Positions 26,242-35,986 of a stretch of 64,000 bases of DNA are shown in pieces (the first letter of the stretch is position 1; each line of letters opens with the position of its first letter). This stretch comes from Corynebacterium amycolatum. GTDB lineage: Bacteria; Actinomycetota; Actinomycetes; Mycobacteriales; Mycobacteriaceae. The position numbers and the translations under genes are program-made. The notes under the pieces were generated by a model. It worked only from the letters and a program-made list of their open reading frames with translations, was not told the origin of the DNA and made no database searches. The DNA lies in contig NZ_CP069513.1 in the NCBI RefSeq assembly GCF_016889425.1, forward strand, positions 2,170,001-2,234,000. Direction: 5' to 3'.

Positions 26242-27126
26242 TTAAAGGCCTGTGCTTACCGCACGGGCCTTTGGCGTTTCTAGGGTAGCTTTGCGCCCAG
26301 TCTTCCGCGTGGGCTTCACCAAATCCCGGTACTCGACGTCGGCAATCCCCTCAGCGACGTCCTCGGTGTGTGCATATTTGCTGCCCTCGGTAATGGCCGC
26401 CATTACATATCCGGGGCCAAAAACAACGGAAGAGTGCCACGAACGCCGGTTGGACCAGCCCATCTTCGCGCCTTCAGAACCGGGCAGGCCGGCAAGACCA
26501 AAATTCTGTCGATAGCCATCGGCAGCAATCGGCGACCAGTGTCGCATCGCCTCAAGCACCTCAGAATTAGGATGCTTCAGACGAAGCTGGGAAATAAAAG
26601 ACACCACATCTTCCGCAGTGGTCCTCGATACTCCCCACTTTTCTCCGCCGGAGGTGTTGAACAGGCCGTACTCGGTCGCAACGGAATCGACCGATTCCGG
26701 GTACTTCCGGTAGAAGTCGGCTGCCAAATCGTCGTCGGAACGCGAAATCATCTTTTCGACGCGCTCGGCATCGTCGGCAGTGCCGTGTTCGAGCACATAC
26801 TGACCGATATACAACTTAATCAGGGATAGCGCCGGCAGCGGGCGTTGCGATGCCTGGCTGCTGTACCCCACGCCCACCGGCTCGTAGCTCACCGCCATTT
26901 GCGTGCGTGGGTCAACCTCAATCAACCCTTCGGCGTTGAGGTCCATGCGTGGCAGACTCACCTGATGTGTCGGCCAGACGCTTGCCGACGAGACGGAGGC
27001 TGCAACCTCACTGTGCTCGTCGGCAGCAGCTGTCGATGGTGAGTGGATCGACGTTGTCGCGCCTATCGAAGACATGAAAAAGACCACCGCAAGGGTGGTC
27101 TTTAGTGCGTGTCTCGACTTTGGCAT
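26242..27126 (-). CDS. Secreted serine hydrolase, beta-lactamase/PBP-like fold
   Basis: A 294-residue exported protein. After an N-terminal signal segment (ALKTTLAVVFFMSSIGATTS), the motifs of the serine beta-lactamase/penicillin-binding superfamily are recognisable: SLIK (residues 101-104), SDD in place of SDN (130-132) and KMG in place of KTG (221-223). It lacks the class A deacylation glutamate motif, so a peptidoglycan-related hydrolase or a degenerate binding protein is more likely than a true beta-lactamase. The start at 27126 is seven bases from a TACAAT box, so the gene is probably leaderless. A second ATG at 27135 overlaps that box. The last nine codons lie in the ilvD terminator hairpin. 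Confidence 0.72.
   Translation of the reverse strand: MPKSRHALKTTLAVVFFMSSIGATTSIHSPSTAAADEHSEVAASVSSASVWPTHQVSLPRMDLNAEGLIEVDPRTQMAVSYEPVGVGYSSQASQRPLPALSLIKLYIGQYVLEHGTADDAERVEKMISRSDDDLAADFYRKYPESVDSVATEYGLFNTSGGEKWGVSRTTAEDVVSFISQLRLKHPNSEVLEAMRHWSPIAADGYRQNFGLAGLPGSEGAKMGWSNRRSWHSSVVFGPGYVMAAITEGSKYAHTEDVAEGIADVEYRDLVKPTRKTGRKATLETPKARAVSTGL
26244..26272 (+). terminator. Intrinsic terminator of ilvD, overlapping coding DNA
   Basis: AAAGGCCTGTGC (26244-26255) pairs with GCACGGGCCTTT (26261-26272) with one G-T wobble and a five-base loop. The hairpin lies within the C-terminal codons of the convergent serine-hydrolase gene. Confidence 0.85.
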
Positions 27127-27133
27127 AGGGGGC

Positions 27134-27139
27134 ATTGTA
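27134..27139 (-). promoter_or_regulatory. -10 box of leaderless serine-hydrolase gene
   Basis: TACAAT on the minus strand is seven bases upstream of the ATG at 27126. No Shine-Dalgarno is present. Confidence 0.5.
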
Positions 27140-27201
27140 CCCCGGCCCTAACCGAGAACCTAGTTTAGGCCGCTCGACTGTTTGTGTAGCTGCGAGCTGC
27201 C

Positions 27202-28581
27202 TTAGCCGATAAACGGCAGCGTGCCGGTCGTCAGCCACCACAGGCCAATTGCTGCAGCGATGGACAGAATTCCGAAGATCCACGACGATGCCAGTGGGCG
27301 ACGAGCCCAGCCGCGTCCGAAGTCGATGCCGATGCGGCCCGGGCCGGTGAACTGCAAGCCAAGTGCCATGGCGGTCATCAACAGTTGTAGCTGAAGGTTG
27401 CTGGAATCCTGGCCGACGATATTCACGCCATTGGCAGAGGTAGCCACATCAAACATGCTGAGGTAGGCGGACAATGCCAGCGCCAATGCTGCGGCCAGCG
27501 GTGTCGCAAGCCCTAAGATGAGCAGGGCACCCGCGATGAGCTGAACCGTTGGGATGGCAGTGGCCATCACAGGGCCGAGGGCGAAGTTGTTCTGGCTAAA
27601 CTGTGTCTCCAGCGCAGTGGTGCCACCGGAGCTGCCCCAGCCGAGCAGCGTTGTCAGGCCATGGACCAACAGCAGCGCACCCAATCCAAGACGCAGCAGC
27701 AGGAGGCCGAAGTCGGTGGTACCGCGACGGAACTCCGGTTCGTTGTCGTCGTTGAAGTCCGTGTCTTCATCGTCGTCAGCAGCGGCGGTAGTCGTAGCCG
27801 CAGTTGCCCCGGCGGCCCCTACGCCTGCTCCTGCAACACCAGCGGCACCAGCGGTATCGCGAGAGGCAGCCGGTTCAGCGAAATCCGATTCATCGAAATA
27901 CTGAGTCTCAGCTGCGGAATTGCGTGCAGAGCCATAGGTTGACTCCGCCTCATCGTCGAATGCTGACTGTGCTTCCGACTTATTTGCGGCAGTTCCCGCT
28001 GTGGACGCTGCTGCCGCTTCAGAAGCCGAGAAGGCTTGCGTCGGCTGGCTGAAATCCTCATCTGAATCAACGCGCTCGCTACGGGCCGGCTGCTCAAAGA
28101 TCTCGGTCGCCTCCGACTCCGGGGCTACCTCCGACTCTTTATCGGCCGCGGGTGCCAATTCAGTTTCGGCCTGTTCATCCCGCGGCGAAGGCTTACCGGC
28201 AGGGCTAATCACCTGAGGTGCCGTGCGGCCTGCAGCGGCGTAGGCGTCGTAGCGCTTCTTCGGGGTTTCCTGAACTTCAGGCTCCGGTTCCGAGCTCGGC
28301 TCGACCTCTGTCTCTGCCACTGTCTCTGATGCAGCGGCGGATTCCGGCGGCAGGTTTTCTTGGTCTACCTCCGCCTCCGGCTCCTCATCTACGCGCTTTT
28401 CCGGCACACCCGGAAAAATTTGCGTTGCGGTGTTGTCGCTGTCATCGCGGTTGGTTTCTTCGTTCATTGGCTCAGCGAGCTTGCGGTAGGTCGGGACGTC
28501 GAGATCGTCATCGAATCCGTCCTCCACATTCTCGAGGGCGCGGTCGTTCGGGTACTTCTCTGAGTCGCTCACATCGTCCAC
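27202..28581 (-). CDS. DoxX-family membrane protein with long disordered N-terminus
   Basis: A 459-residue protein. The first 300 residues are acidic and low-complexity, rich in E, A, S and T (for example AAGVAGAGVGAAGATAATTT), and look disordered and cytoplasmic. The C-terminal 150 residues form a four-helix DoxX-type membrane domain starting TDFGLLLLRLGLGALLLVHG, with the usual small GW-rich loop and final helix SSWIFGILSIAAAIGLWWL. DoxX proteins take part in membrane-associated redox or sulfur stress responses in mycobacteria. M. tuberculosis has a DoxX-like gene (Rv3005c) in the corresponding place. The start is a GTG at 28581 and no clear ribosome site is seen. The neighbour upstream is a divergent lipoprotein gene. 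Confidence 0.75.
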   Translation of the reverse strand: MDDVSDSEKYPNDRALENVEDGFDDDLDVPTYRKLAEPMNEETNRDDSDNTATQIFPGVPEKRVDEEPEAEVDQENLPPESAAASETVAETEVEPSSEPEPEVQETPKKRYDAYAAAGRTAPQVISPAGKPSPRDEQAETELAPAADKESEVAPESEATEIFEQPARSERVDSDEDFSQPTQAFSASEAAAASTAGTAANKSEAQSAFDDEAESTYGSARNSAAETQYFDESDFAEPAASRDTAGAAGVAGAGVGAAGATAATTTAAADDDEDTDFNDDNEPEFRRGTTDFGLLLLRLGLGALLLVHGLTTLLGWGSSGGTTALETQFSQNNFALGPVMATAIPTVQLIAGALLILGLATPLAAALALALSAYLSMFDVATSANGVNIVGQDSSNLQLQLLMTAMALGLQFTGPGRIGIDFGRGWARRPLASSWIFGILSIAAAIGLWWLTTGTLPFIG

Positions 28582-28642
28582 ATTAAAACTACTGCCTCAC
28601 TTTTGGTCGCAGGCGTGGCCGTGAAACGAGGCTGTATTGTGT

Positions 28643-29725
28643 ATGCCTATGGGATTCCACCTCGTCCACACCAGCAGTGCACAGGCTCGCGCTCGCGGGC
28701 GGCGTCGTCGTGCTGCGCTCGCCGCTGGTGTCGTCGGGATGGTCTCTCTTTCCGGCTGCATGAGTGCCTCGAGCGCGCTTGAGTTGCCGTTTACTGAAGA
28801 CAAGTCAGAACCGACAGGCATTGCCATGCCGAAGTTTTCCTCCCCTGATTTGCCCTCTACCCCGGTCCCGACCACGGAAAGCAAAGCCAAAGACAAAGGT
28901 CCCTGCGACCTCGATGATGTCACTCTCGCCGCCTGCCTACCGCTTACCACCGCGCTAGCCTCAACCGGCCCTGGGGAAGCTCTCGTCGCCACCGACGACG
29001 GTGCACTCACCGCTGTCGCACCGGGTAAGACACCGCGTGAGGTCGCACGGCTCGGCGCCCCTGCAAAACAACTGCTGCCCAGTCCCTCGGTTGAAGAGGA
29101 CCGTCAGGTCTTTGTTTTGCGTAACGACGACACCATTGCGCGCGTCACCCTCGTGGAGGGCAGCACCGCTGATGTGCGCGAACTTCCGGACCTCAGCGAG
29201 CCCGGCATTCTCGGAATCTATTTTGACCGAACTTCGGACACCCTGTCCCCGCGCAAATTGCTCGTGGGAGATCCAGGCATTGAGTTTCAGCAGTTCTGCC
29301 ATGGTCCGGACGGAATGCCGCCGTTGGCAACCGCCATTCTCGACGGCACCCCACAACTGGTTCAGCTCACCGGCCCTGTGATTAACCCCCTCGGCGGTGT
29401 GGACCTGAACGATTCCATCGGTGGATGCGCAGTGATGGGTGACCGCGTGGTCATTGCCATCCCAGACGCGCAGAAGGTCATCTCCATGCCGGTGGGTCCG
29501 AAGTCAAGTGGGCCCGACGCGGCGTGGGAGGTCAAGGGTTCCCCTGAAGTGCTTGTCGACGGCGACTTCGGCCACATCTCGCATGTAGCGGCTGTCGCAG
29601 CGAATCAGGGTATTGAAGTTTGGGGTGCCACGACCAACAAAACCGCCGGGGCACAACCGTCGGAGTCCGACGAACGCGTCGTCAGACTGCCGAGCGATGG
29701 TGCCGCCGGCGGTTCCCCGGATTAG
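28643..29725 (+). CDS. Secreted lipoprotein, LppZ-like position
   Basis: A lipoprotein of about 360 residues with an arginine-rich signal peptide (ARARGRRRRAALAAGVVGMV) and lipobox LSGC. The mature part begins with a proline/serine linker, then beta-rich segments such as EALVATDDGALTAVAPG, VFVLRNDDTIARVTLVEG and GGCAVMGDRVVIAIPDA that suggest a beta-propeller. In mycobacteria the gene between the DoxX gene and gatB is lppZ, a lipoprotein resembling glucose/sorbosone dehydrogenases, so this is a positional counterpart. Catalytic residues could not be confirmed. Two other in-frame starts exist (TTG 28637, ATG 28649) and the choice is uncertain. Confidence 0.7.
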   Translation: MPMGFHLVHTSSAQARARGRRRRAALAAGVVGMVSLSGCMSASSALELPFTEDKSEPTGIAMPKFSSPDLPSTPVPTTESKAKDKGPCDLDDVTLAACLPLTTALASTGPGEALVATDDGALTAVAPGKTPREVARLGAPAKQLLPSPSVEEDRQVFVLRNDDTIARVTLVEGSTADVRELPDLSEPGILGIYFDRTSDTLSPRKLLVGDPGIEFQQFCHGPDGMPPLATAILDGTPQLVQLTGPVINPLGGVDLNDSIGGCAVMGDRVVIAIPDAQKVISMPVGPKSSGPDAAWEVKGSPEVLVDGDFGHISHVAAVAANQGIEVWGATTNKTAGAQPSESDERVVRLPSDGAAGGSPD

Positions 29726-29737
29726 CTTTCAGGGAGG

Positions 29738-31246
29738 CTAGCTCAGCTTCTTCGCAATCAGCTGGTTGACCTGAGCCGGGTCTGCCTTGCCGCGGGTGGC
29801 CTTCATGACCTGCCCCACGATGGCACCGACGACCTTCTTGTTGCCAGCTCGGTACTTCTCGACGATGTCCGGGTTAGCAGCCAGTGCATCGTCGACGGCC
29901 TTCTCAATAGCACCGTCGTCGCGAACGACCTCCAGGCCACGGGCAGCAACGACCTCATCAACATCGCCCTCGCCTGCGAGCACGCCGTCGACGGCCTTAC
30001 GGGCCAGCTTGTTGGTCAGCTTGCCCTCTTCAATCAGTGCAATCACACGTGCAACCTGTGCCGGGGTAATCGCGAGCTCAGCCAGCTCCACGCCTGCCTC
30101 GTTGGCCTTCTGCGCCAGGTAAGCGACCCACCAGGAACGAGCCTCAGCCGGGCCGGCACCAGCCTCAACGGTGTCGACAATCAGGTCGAGAGCGCCGGCG
30201 TTAACCAGGTCGCGCATTTCCTCGTCCTTTAGACCCCACTCTTCCTGAATACGGGCACGACGCACCCACGGCAGCTCCGGCAGAGTTGCGCGGATTTCCT
30301 CCACCCACTCACGCGGAGCAATCACCGGTGGCAGATCCGGGTCGTTGAAGTAGCGGTAATCCGACTGCGATTCCTTCGGGCGGCCCTTGGAGGTCGTGCC
30401 GTCGGTCTCCTGGTAGTGGCGAGTTTCCTGAACAATCTCCTCGCCATTAGTAATCGCAGCAGCCTGGCGCTGCATCTCGTAGCGAACAGCCTGTTCAACC
30501 GACTTTAGGGAGTTGATGTTCTTAGTCTCGGTACGAGTGCCGAACTCCTCCTGGCCGATTGGGCGCAGGGAAACGTTGGAGTCCACACGCATCGAGCCCT
30601 GGTCCATGCGGGCATCGGAGACACCGAGGGACTTCACCAGGTCACGCAGCGCAGAAACGTACGCACGAGCAACCTCTGGGGCACGCTCCCCCGCACCGAG
30701 AATCGGCTTAGTGACAATCTCAATCAGCGGAACACCTGCACGGTTGCAGTCCACCAGCGAACGCGTAGCACCGTGAATACGACCATCGGCACCGCCCAAG
30801 TGCGTCAGCTTGCCGGTGTCCTCTTCCATGTGAGCGCGCTCAATTTCGACACGGAACTCCGTGCCGTCGTCAAGCTGAACGTCAAGATATCCGTCGTAGG
30901 CGATTGGCTCGTCGTACTGCGAAATCTGGTAGTTCTTCGGCTGATCCGGGTAGAAGTAGTTCTTGCGCGCAAAGCGAGAGGACTCAGCAATCTCGCAGTT
31001 CAACGCCAGGCCAATCTTGATGGCCCACTCAACGCCCTGACGGTTAACCACAGGCAGCGCGCCCGGCAGGCCGAGGCTGCAGGGATCGACGTTGCTATTC
31101 GGCTCGGCACCAAAGTGCGCCGAGGAGGACGAGAACATCTTGGTATTCGTCGAGAGCTCGACGTGAACCTCCATGCCCATTACCGGGTCAAAACGTTCGA
31201 GGACCTCATCAAAGTCCATCAAGTCATCAGCGTATGCAGCGGTCAT
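29738..31246 (-). CDS. gatB: Aspartyl/glutamyl-tRNA amidotransferase subunit B
   Basis: A 502-residue subunit of the GatCAB complex, which converts Glu-tRNA(Gln) and Asp-tRNA(Asn) to the cognate aminoacyl-tRNAs. It carries the family signature near the N-terminus ([32 protein letters not shown]), the kinase-like active site region [33 protein letters not shown] and the YqeY-like C-terminal tail ending in NQLIAKKLS. gatC and gatA lie together about 7 kb away, as is usual in actinobacteria. A TAGACT box is eight bases from the ATG, so a leaderless or near-leaderless transcript is possible. Confidence 0.95.
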   Translation of the reverse strand: MTAAYADDLMDFDEVLERFDPVMGMEVHVELSTNTKMFSSSSAHFGAEPNSNVDPCSLGLPGALPVVNRQGVEWAIKIGLALNCEIAESSRFARKNYFYPDQPKNYQISQYDEPIAYDGYLDVQLDDGTEFRVEIERAHMEEDTGKLTHLGGADGRIHGATRSLVDCNRAGVPLIEIVTKPILGAGERAPEVARAYVSALRDLVKSLGVSDARMDQGSMRVDSNVSLRPIGQEEFGTRTETKNINSLKSVEQAVRYEMQRQAAAITNGEEIVQETRHYQETDGTTSKGRPKESQSDYRYFNDPDLPPVIAPREWVEEIRATLPELPWVRRARIQEEWGLKDEEMRDLVNAGALDLIVDTVEAGAGPAEARSWWVAYLAQKANEAGVELAELAITPAQVARVIALIEEGKLTNKLARKAVDGVLAGEGDVDEVVAARGLEVVRDDGAIEKAVDDALAANPDIVEKYRAGNKKVVGAIVGQVMKATRGKADPAQVNQLIAKKLS

Positions 31247-31254
31247 GTTTGTAG

Positions 31255-31292
31255 AGTCTACTAGCGATGGCCCCGCAGGCGTGCCCTAGGGT
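31255..31292. promoter_or_regulatory. Divergent promoters of gatB and the methyltransferase gene
   Basis: On the minus strand TAGACT (plus 31255-31260) is eight bases from the gatB ATG. On the plus strand TAGGGT (31287-31292) is seven bases from the GTG at 31300. Both spacings fit leaderless transcripts, but the hexamers are only moderate. Confidence 0.4.
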
Positions 31293-31299
31293 ATAAGTC

Positions 31300-32133
31300 G
31301 TGCCCGGAGTTAACGAACACCCACCGATTCCACCGACGTCAGCACGCGAAACGCCAACGTTCCGTGACGCCGCTGACCGCCACCGCGCAGGCGCTACTTT
31401 CGACGACGACCTACAAGAAAGCGCTGACGGCGCCACTGGCTACCACCGCGTACGCCCCGGATATCCTCCAACCGTCAGTGAAGCGCTTACCCGCCTTGCA
31501 CCGCGCCCACAGGTAGTCGCCGATATCGGCGCCGGCACCGGAAAACTCACCGCCTCGCTTGCCGACGTCTACCGCGACGCCACCCTGCTGGCACTCGATC
31601 CCTCCACCGCGATGCGGCAAGCACTGATGCACAATGTGCCAGCGGCGGAATGCCTGAACGGCACTGCGGAGCACACGGGACTGGAGTCCAACAGCGTCGA
31701 TGTAGCAACATGTGCGCAGACATGGCACTGGGTGGACCCGACAGCTGCAAGTAAAGAACTCACTCGGGTGCTACGCGCGGATGGCGTGGCTATGTTGGTG
31801 TGGAACACCTTGGATGTTTCCGTACCGTGGGTGCATCGGCTCAGCCGTATCATGCACGCCGGCGACGTGTTGCGTCCCGGCTTCTACCCCGAGGTTGGCC
31901 CGGAGTTGGAGCTAGTCGATGAGGTACGCCTGGCCTGGGAGCAGACACTGACCATCGAGGACATCGTGCTGCTGGCACGAACCCGTTCCTATTGGCTTCG
32001 TTCCAAGCCTGCCACACGCGCCAAGGTGGAGACGAACTTACATTGGTATCTCCACGAACACTTGGGGCACACATACGAAGAAGGCATCGCCCTTCCCTAC
32101 CGGTGCGATGCCTTCTATTTTCGAGCCACCTAA
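31300..32133 (+). CDS. Class I SAM-dependent methyltransferase
   Basis: A 277-residue methyltransferase. The SAM motif I is VVADIGAGTGKLTASL, followed by the acidic end of strand 2 (LLALDPSTAMRQAL) and motif post-I NGTAEHTGLESNSVDVATCAQTWHW (split at its turn), typical of the UbiE/Ubi-like and small-molecule methyltransferases. It has an N-terminal polar extension of about 45 residues that ends in YHRVRPGYP, the usual start of this family. The substrate is unknown. The GTG start at 31300 lacks a ribosome site. It diverges from gatB with 53 bases between the genes. Confidence 0.8.
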   Translation: MPGVNEHPPIPPTSARETPTFRDAADRHRAGATFDDDLQESADGATGYHRVRPGYPPTVSEALTRLAPRPQVVADIGAGTGKLTASLADVYRDATLLALDPSTAMRQALMHNVPAAECLNGTAEHTGLESNSVDVATCAQTWHWVDPTAASKELTRVLRADGVAMLVWNTLDVSVPWVHRLSRIMHAGDVLRPGFYPEVGPELELVDEVRLAWEQTLTIEDIVLLARTRSYWLRSKPATRAKVETNLHWYLHEHLGHTYEEGIALPYRCDAFYFRAT

Positions 32134-32159
32134 ATTTTCGAGCCGCCTAGTCGCGCTAG

Positions 32160-33623
32160 TTACTTTTCTTTCTTCGGCTTAGGGTGAGCCACACGCTTCA
32201 ATGCGTTCTTAGTCTGTCCGGCAAGCTTCTTCGGCGCAGTAGCCGTGACCTCGCCTGGGAAGGAGTCCCTCGCGGTCTCGCGAGGATTGTCCTCATCGGA
32301 GGCTTCCTCGATTTCGGAAAGTTTCTCCAGGCGCTCATTATCCTTTTCTACGATGCGCTCGGCGTCATCCTCGGTGAATTCAACATTATCGTCGCTAACC
32401 AGTTCCTCGACGATGTCGTCGCGGACGCTCTCCTGAAGATCGACGTTGGAAATGTTGGAGTTGGCCAAAGCGCGGTCGAGCTTCTTCTGATCGGCGGTGG
32501 TGAACTTCTTGTTCGGATGCATCTTCCGGCGTGCGAGCTTACGGATACGGCCGCGACGCTTCGACTCCTCCATCAGCTTGTTACGTCCAGCCAGGTACGC
32601 ACCACACAGAATCACGATAAGAGCGATACCGACGTAGCCAAGGGCCGGGTAGATGGAGCCAACCAGGGCCTTGAAACCGAAGAAGCTCAATCCAAAACCA
32701 ATCAGCACCGTCACGATGAATACCAGTCGGAAACGCTGCGGAGTATTGCGTGTCAAGCGGCGACCCAACGCGTAGAACATACCGATGGCGGTATTGAAAA
32801 TCATGGCGTAGATGATGATCGCCATCACCGTACCCAGAACCGGATGAATTTCATTGACAATTGCCAGAGTCGGCATATCCTCATGGCCAACGGACTCGAC
32901 CTTGAAGAAGAGGGCAAAGGTCACCAACGTCAGCAGACCTGCGTAAATGGTGCCGCCCATGAGACCACCGATGCCAGCTTCACGCGGGTTCAGGTAGCTA
33001 CCGCCAATGACGATGGACATCGATACGGCCACCATCACGCAGAAACCAACATAGTTCAGGGCAGAAACAGACCAGTGCGGCAGCGAGGTCGACAGTTCAG
33101 TGGTGTACTGCGCGGCCTCCGACATCGAAGTATCGGTGGTGAACAAAGTGTAGATACCGGCTCCCAGCAGGAACACGATAATGAATGGAGTGATCATGCC
33201 GATCACTCGGCTGACCTTGTCCGCATCCAGCATGCCGACACCCAAAGTCAGGGCAACCATGATGACGGCGCCGATCCACACCTCAAGTCCGAATTGCTGA
33301 TTCAGGTTCGCACCGGCACCGGCGAACATGACGAAGCCGGTACAGAACAGCGTGATCATCACGGCGATGTCCAGAATCTTCGAAACCCAATTGCGGGTGA
33401 TTACGTCGAAGACCTCGGAGTGCTCATCAGCCTGCAAGTAACTGGCAATTGACAGTACCGCCAAACCACTGGCAATCATCACGACGGAAGCGAGTACAAC
33501 GCCCCACAAGCCGTTAGTGCCAAATGCCACGAAGTACTGCATCATTTCCTGGCCGGATGCGAATCCGGCACCGACAGTTAGGCCGACAAAGGCCATCGCG
33601 ATTGTTGTGGCTCTTTTCCACAT
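32160..33623 (-). CDS. YkvI-family integral membrane protein with charged C-terminal extension
   Basis: A 487-residue membrane protein. About ten hydrophobic helices cover residues 1-350, starting with TTIAMAFVGLTVGAGFASGQ, which is the diagnostic first helix of the YkvI family (APC/LeuT-like fold, transport substrate unknown). Typical family length is about 350 residues. Here a further 130 residues follow that are basic (KRRGRIRKLARRKMHPNKK) then acidic (EEASDEDNPRETA) and basic again, probably a cytoplasmic tail. A ribosome site AGGA lies ten bases from the ATG. A strong terminator separates it from pfkA upstream. Confidence 0.78.
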   Translation of the reverse strand: MWKRATTIAMAFVGLTVGAGFASGQEMMQYFVAFGTNGLWGVVLASVVMIASGLAVLSIASYLQADEHSEVFDVITRNWVSKILDIAVMITLFCTGFVMFAGAGANLNQQFGLEVWIGAVIMVALTLGVGMLDADKVSRVIGMITPFIIVFLLGAGIYTLFTTDTSMSEAAQYTTELSTSLPHWSVSALNYVGFCVMVAVSMSIVIGGSYLNPREAGIGGLMGGTIYAGLLTLVTFALFFKVESVGHEDMPTLAIVNEIHPVLGTVMAIIIYAMIFNTAIGMFYALGRRLTRNTPQRFRLVFIVTVLIGFGLSFFGFKALVGSIYPALGYVGIALIVILCGAYLAGRNKLMEESKRRGRIRKLARRKMHPNKKFTTADQKKLDRALANSNISNVDLQESVRDDIVEELVSDDNVEFTEDDAERIVEKDNERLEKLSEIEEASDEDNPRETARDSFPGEVTATAPKKLAGQTKNALKRVAHPKPKKEK

Positions 33624-33675
33624 AACGAAAAAATCCTAAATATAAGTCTATTTTTCAAAACCGGAACCTTACAAA

Positions 33676-33722
33676 GCATACTGCCCGAGCTGGTGATTGA
33701 TACACCAGCTCGGGCAGTATGC
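33676..33722. terminator. Terminator of pfkA (20-bp perfect stem)
   Basis: The 20 bases at 33676-33695 are the exact reverse complement of 33703-33722, with the loop ATTGATA. A TTTGTAAGG tract follows on the minus strand and CTATTTTG on the plus strand. It separates pfkA from the YkvI-type gene. Confidence 0.88.
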
Positions 33723-33766
33723 CTATTTTGTTACGAAGATGTGCCTAAATGTTTAGCAACGCGTGC

Positions 33767-34798
33767 TTAACCAAACAGCGCAGCAGCGGCACGGTAACGG
33801 CCATCCGGCACAACCTTCAACTCAGCAACCGCATCGTCGATGTCGATACGCTCGATGTTCTCACCGTGCAGAGCGACAATCTTGCCGAAGTCCCCCTCGT
33901 GTACTGCTCGGGTGGCATGGACACCGTAGCGGGTAGCTAGCACGCGGTCGTACGCAGTCGGCGTACCGCCACGCTGAATGTGGCCCAGAACCGTGGTGCG
34001 AACGTCGTACCCGGTGCGCTTCTTAATCTCCGCGCCAATGACCTGACCAATACCGTTGAAGGTCTGGTGACCAAACTGGTCAACACCGCCCTCTTCGTAC
34101 TCCATGGTGCCCGGCTTCGGGGTGGCGCCCTCAGCGACGACGATAATGCCGTACTTCTCACCCATCTGGAAACGGCGCTCCATCGACTTCACAATCTCGT
34201 TGATGTCGAATGGCTTTTCCGGAATGACAATGTGGTGAGCACCGCCGGCCATACCCGCATGCAAAGCAATCCAGCCCACGTGTCGACCCATGACCTCAAC
34301 AATCATGACGCGCTGGTGGGATTCCGCAGTGGTGTGCAGACGGTCAACCGCGTCGGTGGCAACAGCCACAGCCGTGTCGAAACCGAAGGTGTAGTCCGTA
34401 CCGTTGACGTCATTATCAATAGTCTTCGGAACACCGACAACCGGCACCCCATTGTCCGAAAGCCACTTGCCGGCCTTCAGCGTACCTTCGCCACCGATTG
34501 GGATCAGGGCATCGATGCCCGCATCAGAGAGATTTTCCTTGATGCGGTCGAGGTTAGACATGAGAATGTCCGGATGCACGCGGCCGGTGCCCAGCATCGT
34601 GCCGCCACGCAGCAGCATGCGGTCAATCCGCTCATCGTCGTAAAGCTGGACCCTACGGTCTTCCATAAGACCAATCCAACCGTCCTCAAAACCGACGACG
34701 GTTGAGCCGTACTCGCTCGAGCTGGTACGGACAATTGCACGGATAACGGCATTCAGACCGGGACAATCTCCACCGGAGGTAAGGGTCGCAATTCGCAT
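33767..34798 (-). CDS. pfkA: 6-phosphofructokinase, ATP-dependent type
   Basis: A 343-residue group A phosphofructokinase of glycolysis. Motifs are [20 protein letters not shown] at the N-terminus, [10 protein letters not shown] (glycine at the position that favours ATP over pyrophosphate), PKTIDNDV with the catalytic region, [13 protein letters not shown] and [13 protein letters not shown]. The frame continues 66 codons upstream, but that extension is unlike the family and runs into the next gene. An AAGGTGGGC ribosome site supports 34798. It lies 53 bases after the substrate-binding protein gene of an ABC importer, so read-through from that operon is possible. Confidence 0.95.
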   Translation of the reverse strand: MRIATLTSGGDCPGLNAVIRAIVRTSSSEYGSTVVGFEDGWIGLMEDRRVQLYDDERIDRMLLRGGTMLGTGRVHPDILMSNLDRIKENLSDAGIDALIPIGGEGTLKAGKWLSDNGVPVVGVPKTIDNDVNGTDYTFGFDTAVAVATDAVDRLHTTAESHQRVMIVEVMGRHVGWIALHAGMAGGAHHIVIPEKPFDINEIVKSMERRFQMGEKYGIIVVAEGATPKPGTMEYEEGGVDQFGHQTFNGIGQVIGAEIKKRTGYDVRTTVLGHIQRGGTPTAYDRVLATRYGVHATRAVHEGDFGKIVALHGENIERIDIDDAVAELKVVPDGRYRAAAALFG

Positions 34799-34851
34799 GA
34801 TGCCCACCTTAGTCGCGTTAGTCAGTTCGTGCTTGACGGCCTTGGTCGAAA

Positions 34852-35976
34852 CTACTTCTGCAGGTACTCCTGCCCTGGTAGCTCGGACGGTAGCTCCATC
34901 TTCGTCGTCACCTCCGATGTCGGCAGAAGACCATATTCCTCGAGCGTCTTGCGCACGTACTCTGCGGCATCGACGTTCAGCGGAGACTCCGTCCACAATG
35001 CAATCGGTAGGTTAATAAAGCGATTCTCCTTGACCGCCTCGAGATCCTTCGTTGCCGGATTCGTGCGCAGAACCTTGATCTTCTCTTCAAAGGTCTGACC
35101 CGGATAGTCCACAATCGCGATGAAGTCTGGATTCATCTCCGCGACATGCTCCCAGGAGGTCGTAGTCCAGGTGTCCTTAATCGACTCGGTCGCATTGGTC
35201 GCACCAGCCTTGTCCAGGATGCCCTGTGGGGCACCAAAGGAACCCGAAGTAAACGGGGCGTCACCAGCAGAGTCAAAGAGGAAACCCACCGGCTTCTTGT
35301 CGCCCTTCGGTGCGGTATCCAGGGCATGTAGACGGTTATCAATATCCGCAATAACCTTGTCGCCCTCACCGTCGTGGCCAGTCAGGGTAGCGATGTTCTT
35401 CAGATCAATTTTGACAGCTTCCCACGGATCCACCAGACCACGAGTATGCCCCGGGTCGCCACTGCCTTCCTTGCCCGCCGAGGCTGCGTCACCAGTGCGG
35501 CAAGATTCCGTCAGGGTGTAGGCGCCGATACCGTGCTCGGAAAGCGATTCCGGGGTAATACCCTTATCCTCGCTAAACCCATAGCCCCATCCCGCCAGCA
35601 TCACATCCGGCTCGGCCGCAATAACTTGCTCCAGATTCGGGTACTCCTTCGCGACCTCCGGCTTCTGCGCGATTGCATCGCCGTAAGCTGCGGTCAACAC
35701 CGGCAGATGCGAGGCCATAGAGCTCACCGCTGTGATCTCATCCGCAGCCCCCACCGCCAGCGCCAGCGAAGCAATATTGCCGTCATTGATTAGCAGTTTC
35801 TTAGCCACACCCGGGTAGCTAACTTCTTCACCGCAGTTGGTGAGAGTAAGGCCTGACGACGAGGCCTGCGTTCCCTCATCAGAGCCACAGGCGGCGGCTC
35901 CGAATGCCAGAGCAGCCACAGCGATACCAGCTGCTGAGGCACGAAGAGGACGTCGGAAAGTGTGTCCGTAATTCAT
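34852..35976 (-). CDS. ABC importer substrate-binding lipoprotein (siderophore/cobalamin type)
   Basis: A 374-residue lipoprotein with signal peptide ending in the lipobox AAAC. The two-lobed BtuF/FhuD fold is indicated by [64 protein letters not shown] and the C-terminal [14 protein letters not shown]. It captures an iron-siderophore, heme or cobalamin-like ligand outside the membrane and hands it to the permease. The exact ligand cannot be told. The ATG at 35976 has CTAGGAG at good spacing, while the longer frame has no support. It is the last gene of the permease-ATPase-binding protein operon. Confidence 0.88.
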   Translation of the reverse strand: MNYGHTFRRPLRASAAGIAVAALAFGAAACGSDEGTQASSSGLTLTNCGEEVSYPGVAKKLLINDGNIASLALAVGAADEITAVSSMASHLPVLTAAYGDAIAQKPEVAKEYPNLEQVIAAEPDVMLAGWGYGFSEDKGITPESLSEHGIGAYTLTESCRTGDAASAGKEGSGDPGHTRGLVDPWEAVKIDLKNIATLTGHDGEGDKVIADIDNRLHALDTAPKGDKKPVGFLFDSAGDAPFTSGSFGAPQGILDKAGATNATESIKDTWTTTSWEHVAEMNPDFIAIVDYPGQTFEEKIKVLRTNPATKDLEAVKENRFINLPIALWTESPLNVDAAEYVRKTLEEYGLLPTSEVTTKMELPSELPGQEYLQK

Positions 35977-35986
35977 GGGAATACTC

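Noticed and set aside
34799..34996. Extension of the pfkA frame by 66 codons upstream
   Set aside because: The extra sequence is unlike any phosphofructokinase, overlaps the end of the binding-protein gene, and a good ribosome site supports the shorter start.
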